Of a stretch of 41,173 nt of DNA, positions 25,112 through 32,993 are shown one piece after another. The stretch's first letter is position 1, and each line of letters starts with the position of its first letter. A program made the position numbers and the translations under genes. Source of the DNA: Macrococcus capreoli (GTDB taxonomy: Bacteria; Bacillota; Bacilli; Staphylococcales; Staphylococcaceae); NCBI RefSeq assembly GCF_025628935.1, contig NZ_JAOTIS010000019.1, forward strand, positions 1-41,173, given 5' to 3'. Under the pieces are notes generated by a model that worked only from the letters and a program-made list of their open reading frames with translations, had not been told where the DNA came from and made no database searches.

Positions 25112-25282
25112 ATGGCTAAAAACGGAGAAGCGGGTAAAGGTAGAGAAGGGCAAGTAAAAGACAGATCACAAGTATTTAATCCAAAGACTGGGCAATATGT
25201 TAAACGTGATACGAAAACAGGTAGATTCATGGATGTTAAAAGTGATGGTACGCCGTTTAAAGGTGTTAGAAAAGAAGATTAA
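25112..25282 (+). CDS. Conserved small basic protein, 56 aa
   Basis: Begins with a GGAGG 7 bases before the ATG and ends at a TAA before a strong terminator. The protein (MAKNGEAGKGREGQVKDRSQ, FNPKTGQYVKRDTKTGRFMD) is hydrophilic and basic with a repeated KTGxxxKRDTKTG pattern. Very similar small proteins, without known function, occur widely in Firmicutes and their phages; it may bind nucleic acid. The own promoter region and terminator support a real gene. Confidence 0.8.
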   Translation: MAKNGEAGKGREGQVKDRSQVFNPKTGQYVKRDTKTGRFMDVKSDGTPFKGVRKED

Positions 25283-25300
25283 TACTAACCTCAATGATAA

Positions 25301-25340
25301 ACACCTAACGACAATTGATTCAATATCGTTAGGTGTTTTT
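25301..25340. terminator. Terminator after the 56-aa gene
   Basis: Perfect 11-bp stem ACACCTAACGA / TCGTTAGGTGT with a 14-base loop and a T run; placed to serve the convergent minus-strand operon as well. Confidence 0.85.
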
Positions 25341-25350
25341 ATCATTTAAA

Positions 25351-26280
25351 TTAAGTTAATTTCTTATACGCACCAACGGTTACTGCCAGGTCATAGTAAG
25401 CTGCACCGACGGATTTGAATATGGTAATGCCACGCGTATCAGCTACTTTATCGATATCTTTCAACGCGACTGCTTGCGCAAATGAAAATTTGCCATCCTG
25501 CGCTGCTTGAATAAATTCTCCAGCTTCATGTTGCGCGCCTTCAATATCATCCATAACGATAACTTTCGCATGTTCAATGGCTTCGATATCAATCTCACGC
25601 ATTTCAGGTAAATAAGAACCTACACCGTTAATATGTACGTGTGGTTGAATATCCTGATAGCGAAATACAGCTGCTTCAGATCGCGTCGCACAGTTGATAA
25701 TATCAGCATCTTTTACAGCAATGGCTTCACTATCAACTACGATGATATCACATTCCACGCCTTGTTTCTCTAGACGTTCTTTAAAGTGATATGCTTTATC
25801 TTCAGTGCGATTATAAAGATAAATCTTCGTAATTGCTCTCACAGCTAGAACACCCAACACTTGTTCAAACGCCATGCCGCCAGTTCCAATGACGGCAAGT
25901 GTTGCTGCATTTTTACGAGATAAATAATCTGTCGCGATAGCGCTCATTGCACCCGTTCTGAGTCGCGTTAAATAACTACTTTCAAGCGATGCAATATGTC
26001 TACCTGTTTCTAATTCAGTTAACATTGTAATCCCTTGTGAAACGGGTTGCTGCTGATTATTCGGAAATATCGAGATTGTTTTTAATATTGAATAGTTGCT
26101 GTTGGTATTCACGCATGGCATATACAGCATCGTATCCTTAGTATCAGGCATTGCTATTACCGTACGTTCTTTATTAATAATGCTGCCTTGCACTAGATCA
26201 GTTAATACGCGTTTTACATCATCGATAGCATCCTGCATTGTATAGTATGCTTCAATATCCTGATCACTATAATACTTCAT
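25351..26280 (-). CDS. Ornithine cyclodeaminase / mu-crystallin family protein, 309 aa
   Basis: NAD(P)-binding family member: N-terminal substrate-side region with DAIDDVKRVLTDL and the Arg-rich TRLRTGAMSAIATDYLSRK, then a Rossmann motif AVIGTGGMAFEQVLGV and HINGVGSYLPEMREID with the conserved Asp/Glu. Members include ornithine cyclodeaminase, alanine dehydrogenase (Ala-DH-like) and ketimine reductases. It lies 10 bases after the MHS transporter gene in one operon, which suggests that it acts on the imported compound. A second paralogue is at 29388. The substrate is uncertain. The ATG at 26280 has a GGAGGTTCGTC ahead of it. Confidence 0.88.
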   Translation of the reverse strand: MKYYSDQDIEAYYTMQDAIDDVKRVLTDLVQGSIINKERTVIAMPDTKDTMLYMPCVNTNSNYSILKTISIFPNNQQQPVSQGITMLTELETGRHIASLESSYLTRLRTGAMSAIATDYLSRKNAATLAVIGTGGMAFEQVLGVLAVRAITKIYLYNRTEDKAYHFKERLEKQGVECDIIVVDSEAIAVKDADIINCATRSEAAVFRYQDIQPHVHINGVGSYLPEMREIDIEAIEHAKVIVMDDIEGAQHEAGEFIQAAQDGKFSFAQAVALKDIDKVADTRGITIFKSVGAAYYDLAVTVGAYKKLT

Positions 26281-26290
26281 GACGAACCTC

Positions 26291-27583
26291 CTAATTAACA
26301 GTCGTATGCTTTAAATCTTCCGCTTGTTGATGTTGAATGGATAATACTGAAATAATTGAAATTATCGCAATGATGATAATATAAACAGCTACCGGAACGT
26401 ATGACCCGTTAAATGTCCCCATTAAATATTCTGCAATCATCGGCGCTGTACCACCTGCTAATGCTGCACCAATTTGATACCCTAAAGTTACGCCAGTATA
26501 ACGCACTTCTTTATTAAATACTTCAGAGAACATTGTACCTAACACTGCAGTAATCGGTGACCAGATAACGCTTAAACCAATCACAGTTGCGATGAACACT
26601 GCGATTGTAGACTTTTGTTCAAGTAACCAGAAGTACGGAAAGCTGTATAGCAGCATCGCGAATGCACCTATTAAGTATAATTTCTTTCGACCAACTTTGT
26701 CACTCAGCTTCCCGTATTGTGGTATTAATATTGTAGTCAATACTGCAGAAGCCATGACAATTAACATAATACTTTCAAATTTTAAGCCTAATTTTTCAGT
26801 TGCATAGCCGACGACAAATGTTCCGAAGATATAGAAAGGTGCTGTTTCTACAAATTTAGCGCCACTCGTAATCAATACTTCTTTCCAATGATATTTCAAC
26901 GTATGAATTAAAGGTACTTTCGGTGCTTTACCACTTTCCTGAATCGCTTTAAAGTCAGGCGTTTCATCTAATCCTTGGCGTATCCATAATCCGAAGAACA
27001 CTAATACACCACTCAGAATGAATGGAATTCTCCATCCGAAATTATTAAATTGTGCATCTGTCGTCACGGCAGTCATCATGTAAAAGGCTAACGAACCAAG
27101 TACCATGCCAATCGTTACACCCATTTGAGGCACACTACCAAAGTAACCTCTTTTTTCTGGAGGTGCATATTCAGTGGCTAATAATAATGCGCCGCCCCAT
27201 TCACCGCCAATGCCTAAACCTTGAATCAAGCGGCATAATAGCAATAAGAGTGGTGCAGCAATACCGATCGTTTCGTAATTTGGAATAAAGCCAATTGCGA
27301 CTGTTGCGAGCCCCATTAATAATAATGTCATGACTAACGTTTTCTTTCTCCCCATTTTATCCCCGATATGCGCAAAGAAAATGCCGCCAAAAGGTCGAAT
27401 AAAGAATGACAATGCGAGTCCGAAATAAGCAATTAAATTTGAAATGGTAGGATCATCAGTCACGAAGTATTGTTTGCTGAAGATAATACTTGCGACGGAT
27501 GCATACAGAAAGAAATCAAACCATTCAATTGATGAGCCGATTAGACTCGCACTTAAGACCTTTTTTTCTAGTTTCTTTTCCAT
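26291..27583 (-). CDS. MHS-family MFS transporter (metabolite:H+ symporter), 430 aa
   Basis: Twelve-segment major facilitator of the metabolite:H+ symporter group (like ProP, ShiA, KgtP), identified by SSIEWFDFFLYASVASIIFS, GDKMGRKKTLVMT (the inter-helix 2-3 motif), RLIQGLGIGGEWGGALLLA and the repeat GKLSDKVGRKKLY after helix 8. Such symporters take up proline/betaine, dicarboxylates or aromatic acids. It is the first gene of a two-gene operon with an ornithine cyclodeaminase-like enzyme. The operon is divergent from the XRE-cupin regulator gene (161 bases), which probably controls it. Confidence 0.9.
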   Translation of the reverse strand: MEKKLEKKVLSASLIGSSIEWFDFFLYASVASIIFSKQYFVTDDPTISNLIAYFGLALSFFIRPFGGIFFAHIGDKMGRKKTLVMTLLLMGLATVAIGFIPNYETIGIAAPLLLLLCRLIQGLGIGGEWGGALLLATEYAPPEKRGYFGSVPQMGVTIGMVLGSLAFYMMTAVTTDAQFNNFGWRIPFILSGVLVFFGLWIRQGLDETPDFKAIQESGKAPKVPLIHTLKYHWKEVLITSGAKFVETAPFYIFGTFVVGYATEKLGLKFESIMLIVMASAVLTTILIPQYGKLSDKVGRKKLYLIGAFAMLLYSFPYFWLLEQKSTIAVFIATVIGLSVIWSPITAVLGTMFSEVFNKEVRYTGVTLGYQIGAALAGGTAPMIAEYLMGTFNGSYVPVAVYIIIIAIISIISVLSIQHQQAEDLKHTTVN

Positions 27584-27744
27584 GTCCTTTCCCCCTTGTA
27601 ATTAAAAAATTAAATACCACTTAAAAATATTATATTAATTAAAAGAATATTCTGTCAATTATATTTTTTAATAATGATTTTCACTATATCCACTTTATTT
27701 GTTGTACACTATTAATATAGTTGTATTGAGCGGGAGGAACGATC

Positions 27745-28251
27745 ATGTCGATTGGAGATAACATTAGAGAAATCAGAAAGCGTAAAAAGATGACGTTACA
27801 AAAAGTTTCTGATAAAACAAAGCTTTCAATCCCATTTCTTTCATTGCTTGAAACGAATAAAAGCGATGCAACAATGGCGAGTATTCGTTTAATTGCAGAT
27901 GCATTAGAAGTGCATCCAAGCCAGTTCTTCTATAACCAGATGTCATTAAGTAAGAAAGTCGTTGAACTGAATAAGGGCTTCCAGTATGAACGATTGTCTA
28001 ATGAATTAGAAACGCCGTTTGTTCCGATTAAAGTAATGATTGATCCGGGGAAGACGAAGATTGACCATGTTAGACATAGTGGCTTTGAATTTGTGTACGG
28101 GTTGAAAGGGACGTTAACTTTAACGATTGATGATGAAATTGTGGAAATAAACCCAGGTGAATCATTGATGTATGAAGCGACGAAAGCGCATTACTGGTAC
28201 AATCACACCAATGAGAAGGTTGAGTTTTTAGTGGTGAATGAACGTGGATAG
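27745..28251 (+). CDS. XRE-cupin transcriptional regulator, 168 aa
   Basis: N-terminal helix-turn-helix (residues 5-60; NIREIRKRKKMTLQKVSDKT, SIPFLSLLETNKSDATMASI) joined to a C-terminal cupin barrel (about 90-165; SGFEFVYGLKGTLTLTIDDE, INPGESLMYEATKAHYWYNH). This two-domain class senses small molecules, often amino acids or their breakdown products, through the cupin. It lies between two units that each hold an OCD-family gene and a transporter and is the likely regulator of both. RBS GGGAGGAAC. The effector is unknown. Confidence 0.9.
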   Translation: MSIGDNIREIRKRKKMTLQKVSDKTKLSIPFLSLLETNKSDATMASIRLIADALEVHPSQFFYNQMSLSKKVVELNKGFQYERLSNELETPFVPIKVMIDPGKTKIDHVRHSGFEFVYGLKGTLTLTIDDEIVEINPGESLMYEATKAHYWYNHTNEKVEFLVVNERG

Positions 28252-28297
28252 AGCGTGTTTATTATTTTTTAAACATTATAACTACATAACCTGATAA

Positions 28298-28331
28298 GTA
28301 GAAGGCATGTTAGCATGGCTTCTACTTTTTT
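28298..28331 (+). terminator. Terminator after the XRE-cupin gene
   Basis: 12-bp stem with one mismatch (GTAGAAGGCATG / CATGGCTTCTAC), TTAG loop, followed by a run of T residues. Confidence 0.8.
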
Positions 28332-28341
28332 TTATTTTTCA

Positions 28342-28365
28342 TTTTTGTGAATCAATTCACAAAAA
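28342..28365. promoter_or_regulatory. Operator-like inverted repeat O1
   Basis: 11-bp arms TTTTTGTGAAT and ATTCACAAAAA, two bases apart. It lies between the regulator terminator and the TauE/SafE gene and is probably bound by the XRE-cupin protein encoded just upstream. Confidence 0.65.
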
Positions 28366-28459
28366 CGCCATAATTTCGTCTGAAAACCTATAGGCAATAC
28401 ATCAAAATCATGCTAAATTATAGATGAATTTAAGTGGTGCAAAAATTTTTAAAATATTA

Positions 28460-28475
28460 TGTGAATGAAATCACA
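28460..28475. promoter_or_regulatory. Operator-like inverted repeat O2
   Basis: TGTGA-N6-TCACA with the same half-site as O1 (TGTGAAT, TCACAAAAA) just before the ribosome binding site of the TauE/SafE gene. Two copies of the same half-site 118 bases apart fit repression by looping or two occupied sites. Confidence 0.6.
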
Positions 28476-28493
28476 AAAACAGGAGGAATTATC

Positions 28494-29375
28494 ATGGTTA
28501 CAGCATTAATCGTCGCAATTGTCTTAGTCAACATGTATTTTTTATTTTTCTTTGCAAAAGATGTAGCAGCCAATATGCAGGCAATGAAAGAAGAACCTGC
28601 TAATGCTAAAGCATTACCTTTCACTTCATTTATTATGTTCTTCTTATCTACATTTGGTATTTCTGACTTTGCTATCGGAACAGTATTGTACGACAAATTG
28701 AAATGGGTCGATATTAAGAAGTTACCTGGGACATTAAATACACAATGTGTGATTCCTGTAGCAGTGATGGCGGTTTGTTATATTAGCTCAATTAATGTGG
28801 GGATTAAAACATTATTAGTATGTATCATTTGTCAGGTCATTGGGGCATACATTGGTCCACGATTTGTAGTGAAACTGCCAGCTGAAACAATTAAATTATT
28901 TGTAGGATTTGGTTTAGTCGTTGCAGCGTTTCTTATCTTTGCAGGTCAAATGAATTGGATTACATCTAATGGTACAGCAACAGAGTTATATGGATTTAAA
29001 TTAATACTGACTGGCTTCTTACTATTCGTCTTCGGTGCATTAAATAATATCGGTATCGGGTCTTATGCATTAACAATGGTCACAGTTTATCTGATGGGTA
29101 TGGATCCCGTTGCAGCATTTCCAATTATGATGGGTGCTTGTACATTCTCTGTTCCGGTAGGAAGTGTTGAATTTGTTAAGTTACATCATTACAGCAGAAA
29201 GATTACTTTATTTGCTGCTACATTTGGTGTGTTAGGTGTATTATCAGCTGTATTCTTAGTGAAATCGCTTGATACGTATATGTTGAAATGGGTTGTTATT
29301 GTGGTACTACTTTATAGCGCATATACAATGTTAGAATCACAATTTAAAAATCGAAATAAAACAAAAATGGCATAA
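28494..29375 (+). CDS. TauE/SafE-like membrane permease, 293 aa
   Basis: About eight membrane segments in two related halves (MVTALIVAIVLVNMYFLFFF, FIMFFLSTFGISDFAIGTVL; then FLLFVFGALNNIGIGSYALT). This layout fits the TauE/SafE sulfite/organosulfur exporter family, although substrates vary. The frame opens 60 bases further up, but the ATG at 28494 has AGGAGGAATT in front. It is followed 12 bases later by the second OCD-family gene, so the two form an operon downstream of the operator-like repeats. Substrate unknown. Confidence 0.8.
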   Translation: MVTALIVAIVLVNMYFLFFFAKDVAANMQAMKEEPANAKALPFTSFIMFFLSTFGISDFAIGTVLYDKLKWVDIKKLPGTLNTQCVIPVAVMAVCYISSINVGIKTLLVCIICQVIGAYIGPRFVVKLPAETIKLFVGFGLVVAAFLIFAGQMNWITSNGTATELYGFKLILTGFLLFVFGALNNIGIGSYALTMVTVYLMGMDPVAAFPIMMGACTFSVPVGSVEFVKLHHYSRKITLFAATFGVLGVLSAVFLVKSLDTYMLKWVVIVVLLYSAYTMLESQFKNRNKTKMA

Positions 29376-29387
29376 AGGGTGATTGAT

Positions 29388-30362
29388 ATGATAAATCTAT
29401 CTAAAGAAGATGTGAAACAAATATTTACGATGCAAGATGCAATCGAAGCAGATAAAGCAGCATTAGCACAATATTCTAAAGGACTTGCGAATGTACCACT
29501 ACGTACGAATATTGATGTACCTGAAAGTAACGGACAGGCACTCTTTATGCCAGGCTATGTGCAAGGTGATGAAAGTGCACTAGGGATTAAGATTGTGTCA
29601 GTTTATCCGGATAATATTAATAAAGGGTTACCGAGTGTACCGGCAACAATGATCGTCATGAATCCAGAGACAGGTATTGTCGATGGCATTATTGATGGGA
29701 CTTACTTAACACAATTAAGAACAGGTGCGGTACAAGGTGCTGCAACGGATTTATTAGCACGACATGATGCAAAGATTGGTGCATTGATTGGTACAGGTGG
29801 ACAAGCAGAAAGTCAATTTGAAGCGATGATTACAGTACGTGATCTTGAAGAAGTGAGAATCTTTGATATTGATTTCAGTCGAGCGCAAGCGTTCGCGAAT
29901 GAAATGACTGATAAATATAGTGTGAAAGCAAGAGCCGTTGAAACAAGTGAAGCATGCGTGACAGATGCTGATATTATTACGACTGTTACGACAAGTAAAC
30001 GCGCAACATTTGATGCTCAATTTGTAAAGCAAGGTGCACATATTAATGGTGTCGGCGCGTATACGAAAGAAATGTGTGAAATACCACGTGAAATGATTAA
30101 ACGCGCTGATGTTGTAATATTTGATACGATGGACGGTGTGTTAGGAGAAGCGGGAGACTTTATTCAGCCGCTTGAAGAAGGATATATTACGGAAGACGCT
30201 ATTAATGGAGAACTTGGTCAATTGATTAACGGAGATATTAAAGGCAGAACAAATGATACAGAAATTACGATCTTCAAAACAGTCGGCTCAGCGGTATTAG
30301 ATGTAGTGACAGCTGCTAAAATATTTAAAGCTTATAAGATGGAGCATGGCATTGAATTATAA
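29388..30362 (+). CDS. Second ornithine cyclodeaminase / mu-crystallin family protein, 324 aa
   Basis: Same family as the gene at 25351: TQLRTGAVQGAATDLLARHD, Rossmann motif ALIGTGGQAESQFEAM and HINGVGAYTKEMCEIP. The GTG at 29379 is part of the AGGGTG ribosome binding site; the ATG at 29388 is the start. The two paralogues differ throughout, so they are not a recent duplication and likely have different substrates. Co-transcribed with the TauE/SafE permease and closed by a terminator. Confidence 0.88.
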   Translation: MINLSKEDVKQIFTMQDAIEADKAALAQYSKGLANVPLRTNIDVPESNGQALFMPGYVQGDESALGIKIVSVYPDNINKGLPSVPATMIVMNPETGIVDGIIDGTYLTQLRTGAVQGAATDLLARHDAKIGALIGTGGQAESQFEAMITVRDLEEVRIFDIDFSRAQAFANEMTDKYSVKARAVETSEACVTDADIITTVTTSKRATFDAQFVKQGAHINGVGAYTKEMCEIPREMIKRADVVIFDTMDGVLGEAGDFIQPLEEGYITEDAINGELGQLINGDIKGRTNDTEITIFKTVGSAVLDVVTAAKIFKAYKMEHGIEL

Positions 30363-30370
30363 AATTAAGG

Positions 30371-30406
30371 GCTCAAAACACAATCATTAGTGTTTTGGGC
30401 TTTTTT
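30371..30406 (+). terminator. Terminator of the permease-OCD operon
   Basis: 11-bp stem GCTCAAAACAC / GTGTTTTGGGC (one wobble), 8-base loop, then TTTTTT. Confidence 0.9.
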
Positions 30407-30520
30407 GTTATTTGTTGAATTAAATAGTGTATTCATTTAAAATAAAATTACAACTTAGAAACGTGAAGAGGAAGTGTAGAATTTTTAAAAATACATAGGG
30501 ATTGTGGGGAGAATACGGGG

Positions 30521-31078
30521 ATGAAACGACGATTTGGTGTATTTCATATGATTAAAGAATATTATGGGAATGCCTTTACATTAAAAGGACGATCAAATCA
30601 AAAAGAATATTGGTCAGCATTTATTATGAATATTGTATTAGAAATCTTGATGTACTTGTTTTACGGTGCGTTTATGATTGCCTTTACTATGGGATTTTAC
30701 GCATTATTTGGTCCTGAAGACGGCCAAGTAGGATCTACATTGCCATTAATATACGCCTTATTATTTCTTCGATTTATTTTTTCAATTTGGATATGGTATC
30801 CGTTCATCGCGCTATCTGTTCGACGATTACATGATATCGGCGCGAGTGGGTATTTTGTGTTAATTGCGATTGGAATATTATTTTTGACCTTTTTTGTTTC
30901 GTTCGGTATGTTTTTCACGACAGTTGGCATGCCAATAATATTAATATGTATCATTGTGCTAGGCTGCCTGGATTCACAACACGGCCCGAATAAGTGGGGA
31001 GAACCGGTTGGCGAAGTGAAGGTAGGGAGTAATGTTATATCTAATATAAAAAAGCTTCGAAAAAATTACAGATTGTAA
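30521..31078 (+). CDS. DUF805 family membrane protein, 185 aa
   Basis: DUF805 signature FTLKGRSNQKEYW near the N-terminus, then four hydrophobic segments and the conserved LSVRRLHDIGASGYF before a membrane helix, ending with a short C-terminal tail (CLDSQHGPNKWGEP). Family function is unknown. The ATG at 30521 has GGGGAG ahead; an internal ATG at 30548 lacks one. It is convergent with a second DUF805 gene, sharing a terminator. Confidence 0.85.
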   Translation: MKRRFGVFHMIKEYYGNAFTLKGRSNQKEYWSAFIMNIVLEILMYLFYGAFMIAFTMGFYALFGPEDGQVGSTLPLIYALLFLRFIFSIWIWYPFIALSVRRLHDIGASGYFVLIAIGILFLTFFVSFGMFFTTVGMPIILICIIVLGCLDSQHGPNKWGEPVGEVKVGSNVISNIKKLRKNYRL

Positions 31079-31094
31079 TTATTTTCGAAGCTTT
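31051..31094. terminator. Bidirectional terminator between the two DUF805 genes
   Basis: AAAGCTTCGAAAA pairs with TTTTCGAAGCTTT, and an inner AATTACA/TGTAATT continues the stem. It contains the stop codon of the upstream gene. Confidence 0.85.
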
Positions 31095-31105
31095 ATTTAT
31101 GTCGT

Positions 31106-31591
31106 TTAATCTTTAATTGAACTACCACCATCACCGTAGTTATTCGGATATTTGTTGCCTGGTTGCGCTAGTACGAAAATTGTATAAATATAGATGATAC
31201 CAACGACTGCAGTACCAAATAAACCGGCAATTAAACTAGCACCTAAGAACGTTGTATTTTGAGCAGATGCTGCTGCTAAAATACTTAATACAAATACTAC
31301 TGAAGCGATGACAGCAATTGTGCTACTTATTTGAGAAATAACAGCAAGTAGCATTGTTCGATTCGTATCATGTAAACGACGCACAGTTACAGTAAAAGAA
31401 GGTACTATAATAGCTAAAGCAAACAATGCACTCAATGTACCAGCAGAGAGTATACCCAACAATGCTGATATAACAAAGTTAATCCAGTAAGGATGCCAAA
31501 ATTCTTGACGGGAAGATCTTCCGTTAATGTCTAATGCACGTGTCCAAAAAAGTTTGTAGTAATGAATAATTTCATTTTGTTGTGTGTTCAT
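31106..31591 (-). CDS. DUF805 family membrane protein, 161 aa
   Basis: Second DUF805 protein: ALDINGRSSRQEFWHPYWIN at the N-terminus, then FTVTVRRLHDTNRT and hydrophobic segments, ending AQPGNKYPNNYGDGGSSIKD. Its N-terminus carries an extra QQNEIIHYYKLFWTRALD. A GAGGAGAGTATA lies just before the ATG. Function unknown; probably made with or near the TM2 protein, although the two are separate units (the TM2 gene lies upstream with its own terminator). Confidence 0.85.
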   Translation of the reverse strand: MNTQQNEIIHYYKLFWTRALDINGRSSRQEFWHPYWINFVISALLGILSAGTLSALFALAIIVPSFTVTVRRLHDTNRTMLLAVISQISSTIAVIASVVFVLSILAAASAQNTTFLGASLIAGLFGTAVVGIIYIYTIFVLAQPGNKYPNNYGDGGSSIKD

Positions 31592-31618
31592 TATACTCTC
31601 CTCAATTTGAAATAAAAG

Positions 31619-31648
31619 AACAACCGATTAATTAAATAATCGGCTGTT
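31619..31648 (-). terminator. Terminator after the TM2 gene
   Basis: 12-bp stem AACAACCGATTA / TAATCGGCTGTT with one mismatch; on the minus strand it is followed by T-rich sequence. Confidence 0.65.
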
Positions 31649-31655
31649 AGGACAA

Positions 31656-32039
31656 TTAAACTTCGTGTGAGTTAGTATTCGTTTGTTGTTCTACATTAAT
31701 AGGAGCTGTTTCTTCTTGAACTAAATTATTTGAAGAATGCGCTTTTGATAATTGTACTTCTGCAATTGCTTGTCGTCGTATGTTTTCTTCATGTTCTTTA
31801 ATCATATTTGGAATTAAGAATGCATCAACGATAAGCCAGATTAAAGACGGAATACCAAACGTCCAAGATGATACAAGAAATGTTAAAAGAATTAAACCAA
31901 TTGCTGATGCTGTTTTACCGAAATAAAAACGGTGCGCACCAAATCCACCTAAGAAAAACCATAATAAATATGCTACCCCAGTAGATTTCTTTTGAGTCAT
32001 GACTTTTGTTTCAATAAACTGTCTTTCTTGAATGTTCAT
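31656..32039 (-). CDS. TM2 domain-containing protein, 127 aa
   Basis: TM2 domain: KSTGVAYLLWFFLGGFGAHR, FYFGKTASAIGLILLTFLVS, then SLIWLIVDAFLIPNM, that is two membrane helices linked by a short loop with the GxxxAHRFYxG pattern, plus a charged C-terminal tail. Function unknown. The frame could begin at 32057, but the ATG at 32039 is preceded by AAGGAGCTTATT and is preferred. Confidence 0.85.
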   Translation of the reverse strand: MNIQERQFIETKVMTQKKSTGVAYLLWFFLGGFGAHRFYFGKTASAIGLILLTFLVSSWTFGIPSLIWLIVDAFLIPNMIKEHEENIRRQAIAEVQLSKAHSSNNLVQEETAPINVEQQTNTNSHEV

Positions 32040-32263
32040 AATAAGCTCCTTGTTCATTTTACAAATTATAAGTTGTAAAATTTATTGTATTAAGTTACAT
32101 TTTTAATTTTACATCAAGAAAACCGCATCTTCAACTAGTTTTTGAAAATAATATAAATTATAGATAATTTCCAATTAGATACTAATTCGTTAAGGGTAAA
32201 TAATATTATCTTTAAATTATTCAATGATGTATTTCTCTTTGTTGTTTAATAATGTAGTTTTCC

Positions 32264-32866
32264 TCACCCCAAATAATATAGCCCGAACTCCAGGTCTTTC
32301 TCCAAATGTTCTTTTATTAATGTTTCCGCGCGCTGCTCATCTCTTTTTTCAATGGCATCTACTATTTCGTCATGTTCATCTAACAATGAATGACGTTCTT
32401 TTTCTACGACTGTCTTTCTAAATAAATATATAACAGCATGTAATTGATCATATGTAGACTTTAAATATGGATTCTTCGTCGCACTTACAATTTTCTCGTG
32501 AAATTGCTGATTAGCTGCCATAGTCGCCTCGAAATCACCGTTTCTCGCGATGTGTATTAATGCTTTTAATTCATCTATATCACTTTGCTGGAATAACAGA
32601 ATCGCCTTCTTAATACTATGAACTTCGATTAATATTCTCATTTCAAATAAATCTCTAATTTCTTCTTTCCCAGGCACATGAATGTAGTTTTCTTTAATCA
32701 AATATTCATATTCAAGTTGTCTTAATACCTCTCGAATAGGCGTTCTACTCACATTATATTTAGCTGCTAGTTTTGCTTCGGTCATTTTTTCATTTTGGCT
32801 TAATTCACCGTTTAATATATCATCTCTTATTTGGTTATAAAGAGAGTTATCTGTTTTATTGATCAT
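32264..32866 (-). CDS. GntR/FadR-family (FCD) transcriptional regulator, 200 aa
   Basis: GntR winged helix at the N-terminus (LYNQIRDDILNGELSQNEKM, LAAKYNVSRTPIREVLRQLE) followed by an all-helical FCD ligand-binding domain (about 75-195) with the conserved Asp/His residues (HEKIVSATKNP, LLDEHDEIVDAIEKRDEQRA). FCD regulators typically respond to sugar acids or organic acids. The frame opens at 32887, but the ATG at 32866 has AGAGGTGAAAC ahead. It is divergent from the permease-reductase-kinase operon, with an operator pair between, so it is the probable repressor. Confidence 0.9.
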   Translation of the reverse strand: MINKTDNSLYNQIRDDILNGELSQNEKMTEAKLAAKYNVSRTPIREVLRQLEYEYLIKENYIHVPGKEEIRDLFEMRILIEVHSIKKAILLFQQSDIDELKALIHIARNGDFEATMAANQQFHEKIVSATKNPYLKSTYDQLHAVIYLFRKTVVEKERHSLLDEHDEIVDAIEKRDEQRAETLIKEHLEKDLEFGLYYLG

Positions 32867-32910
32867 CGTTTCACCTCTTACAAACATTATATAATACTTA
32901 CTTTAATTTT

Positions 32911-32943
32911 ATTGTATACAAAAATATATTTTTGGTATACAAT
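32911..32943. promoter_or_regulatory. Paired GTATAC operators in the divergent promoter region
   Basis: ATTGTATAC (32911-32919) and its inverse GTATACAAT (32935-32943) flank a 15-base AT-rich spacer. The first lies within the perfect 10-bp palindrome TTGTATACAA (32912-32921). The arrangement fits two GntR-type operators controlling both genes from the 127-base intergenic region. Confidence 0.7.
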
Positions 32944-32993
32944 GATTGCAACCGGTTACATAAAGCGTTTACATTTTATAAGGGGGTATTTTT

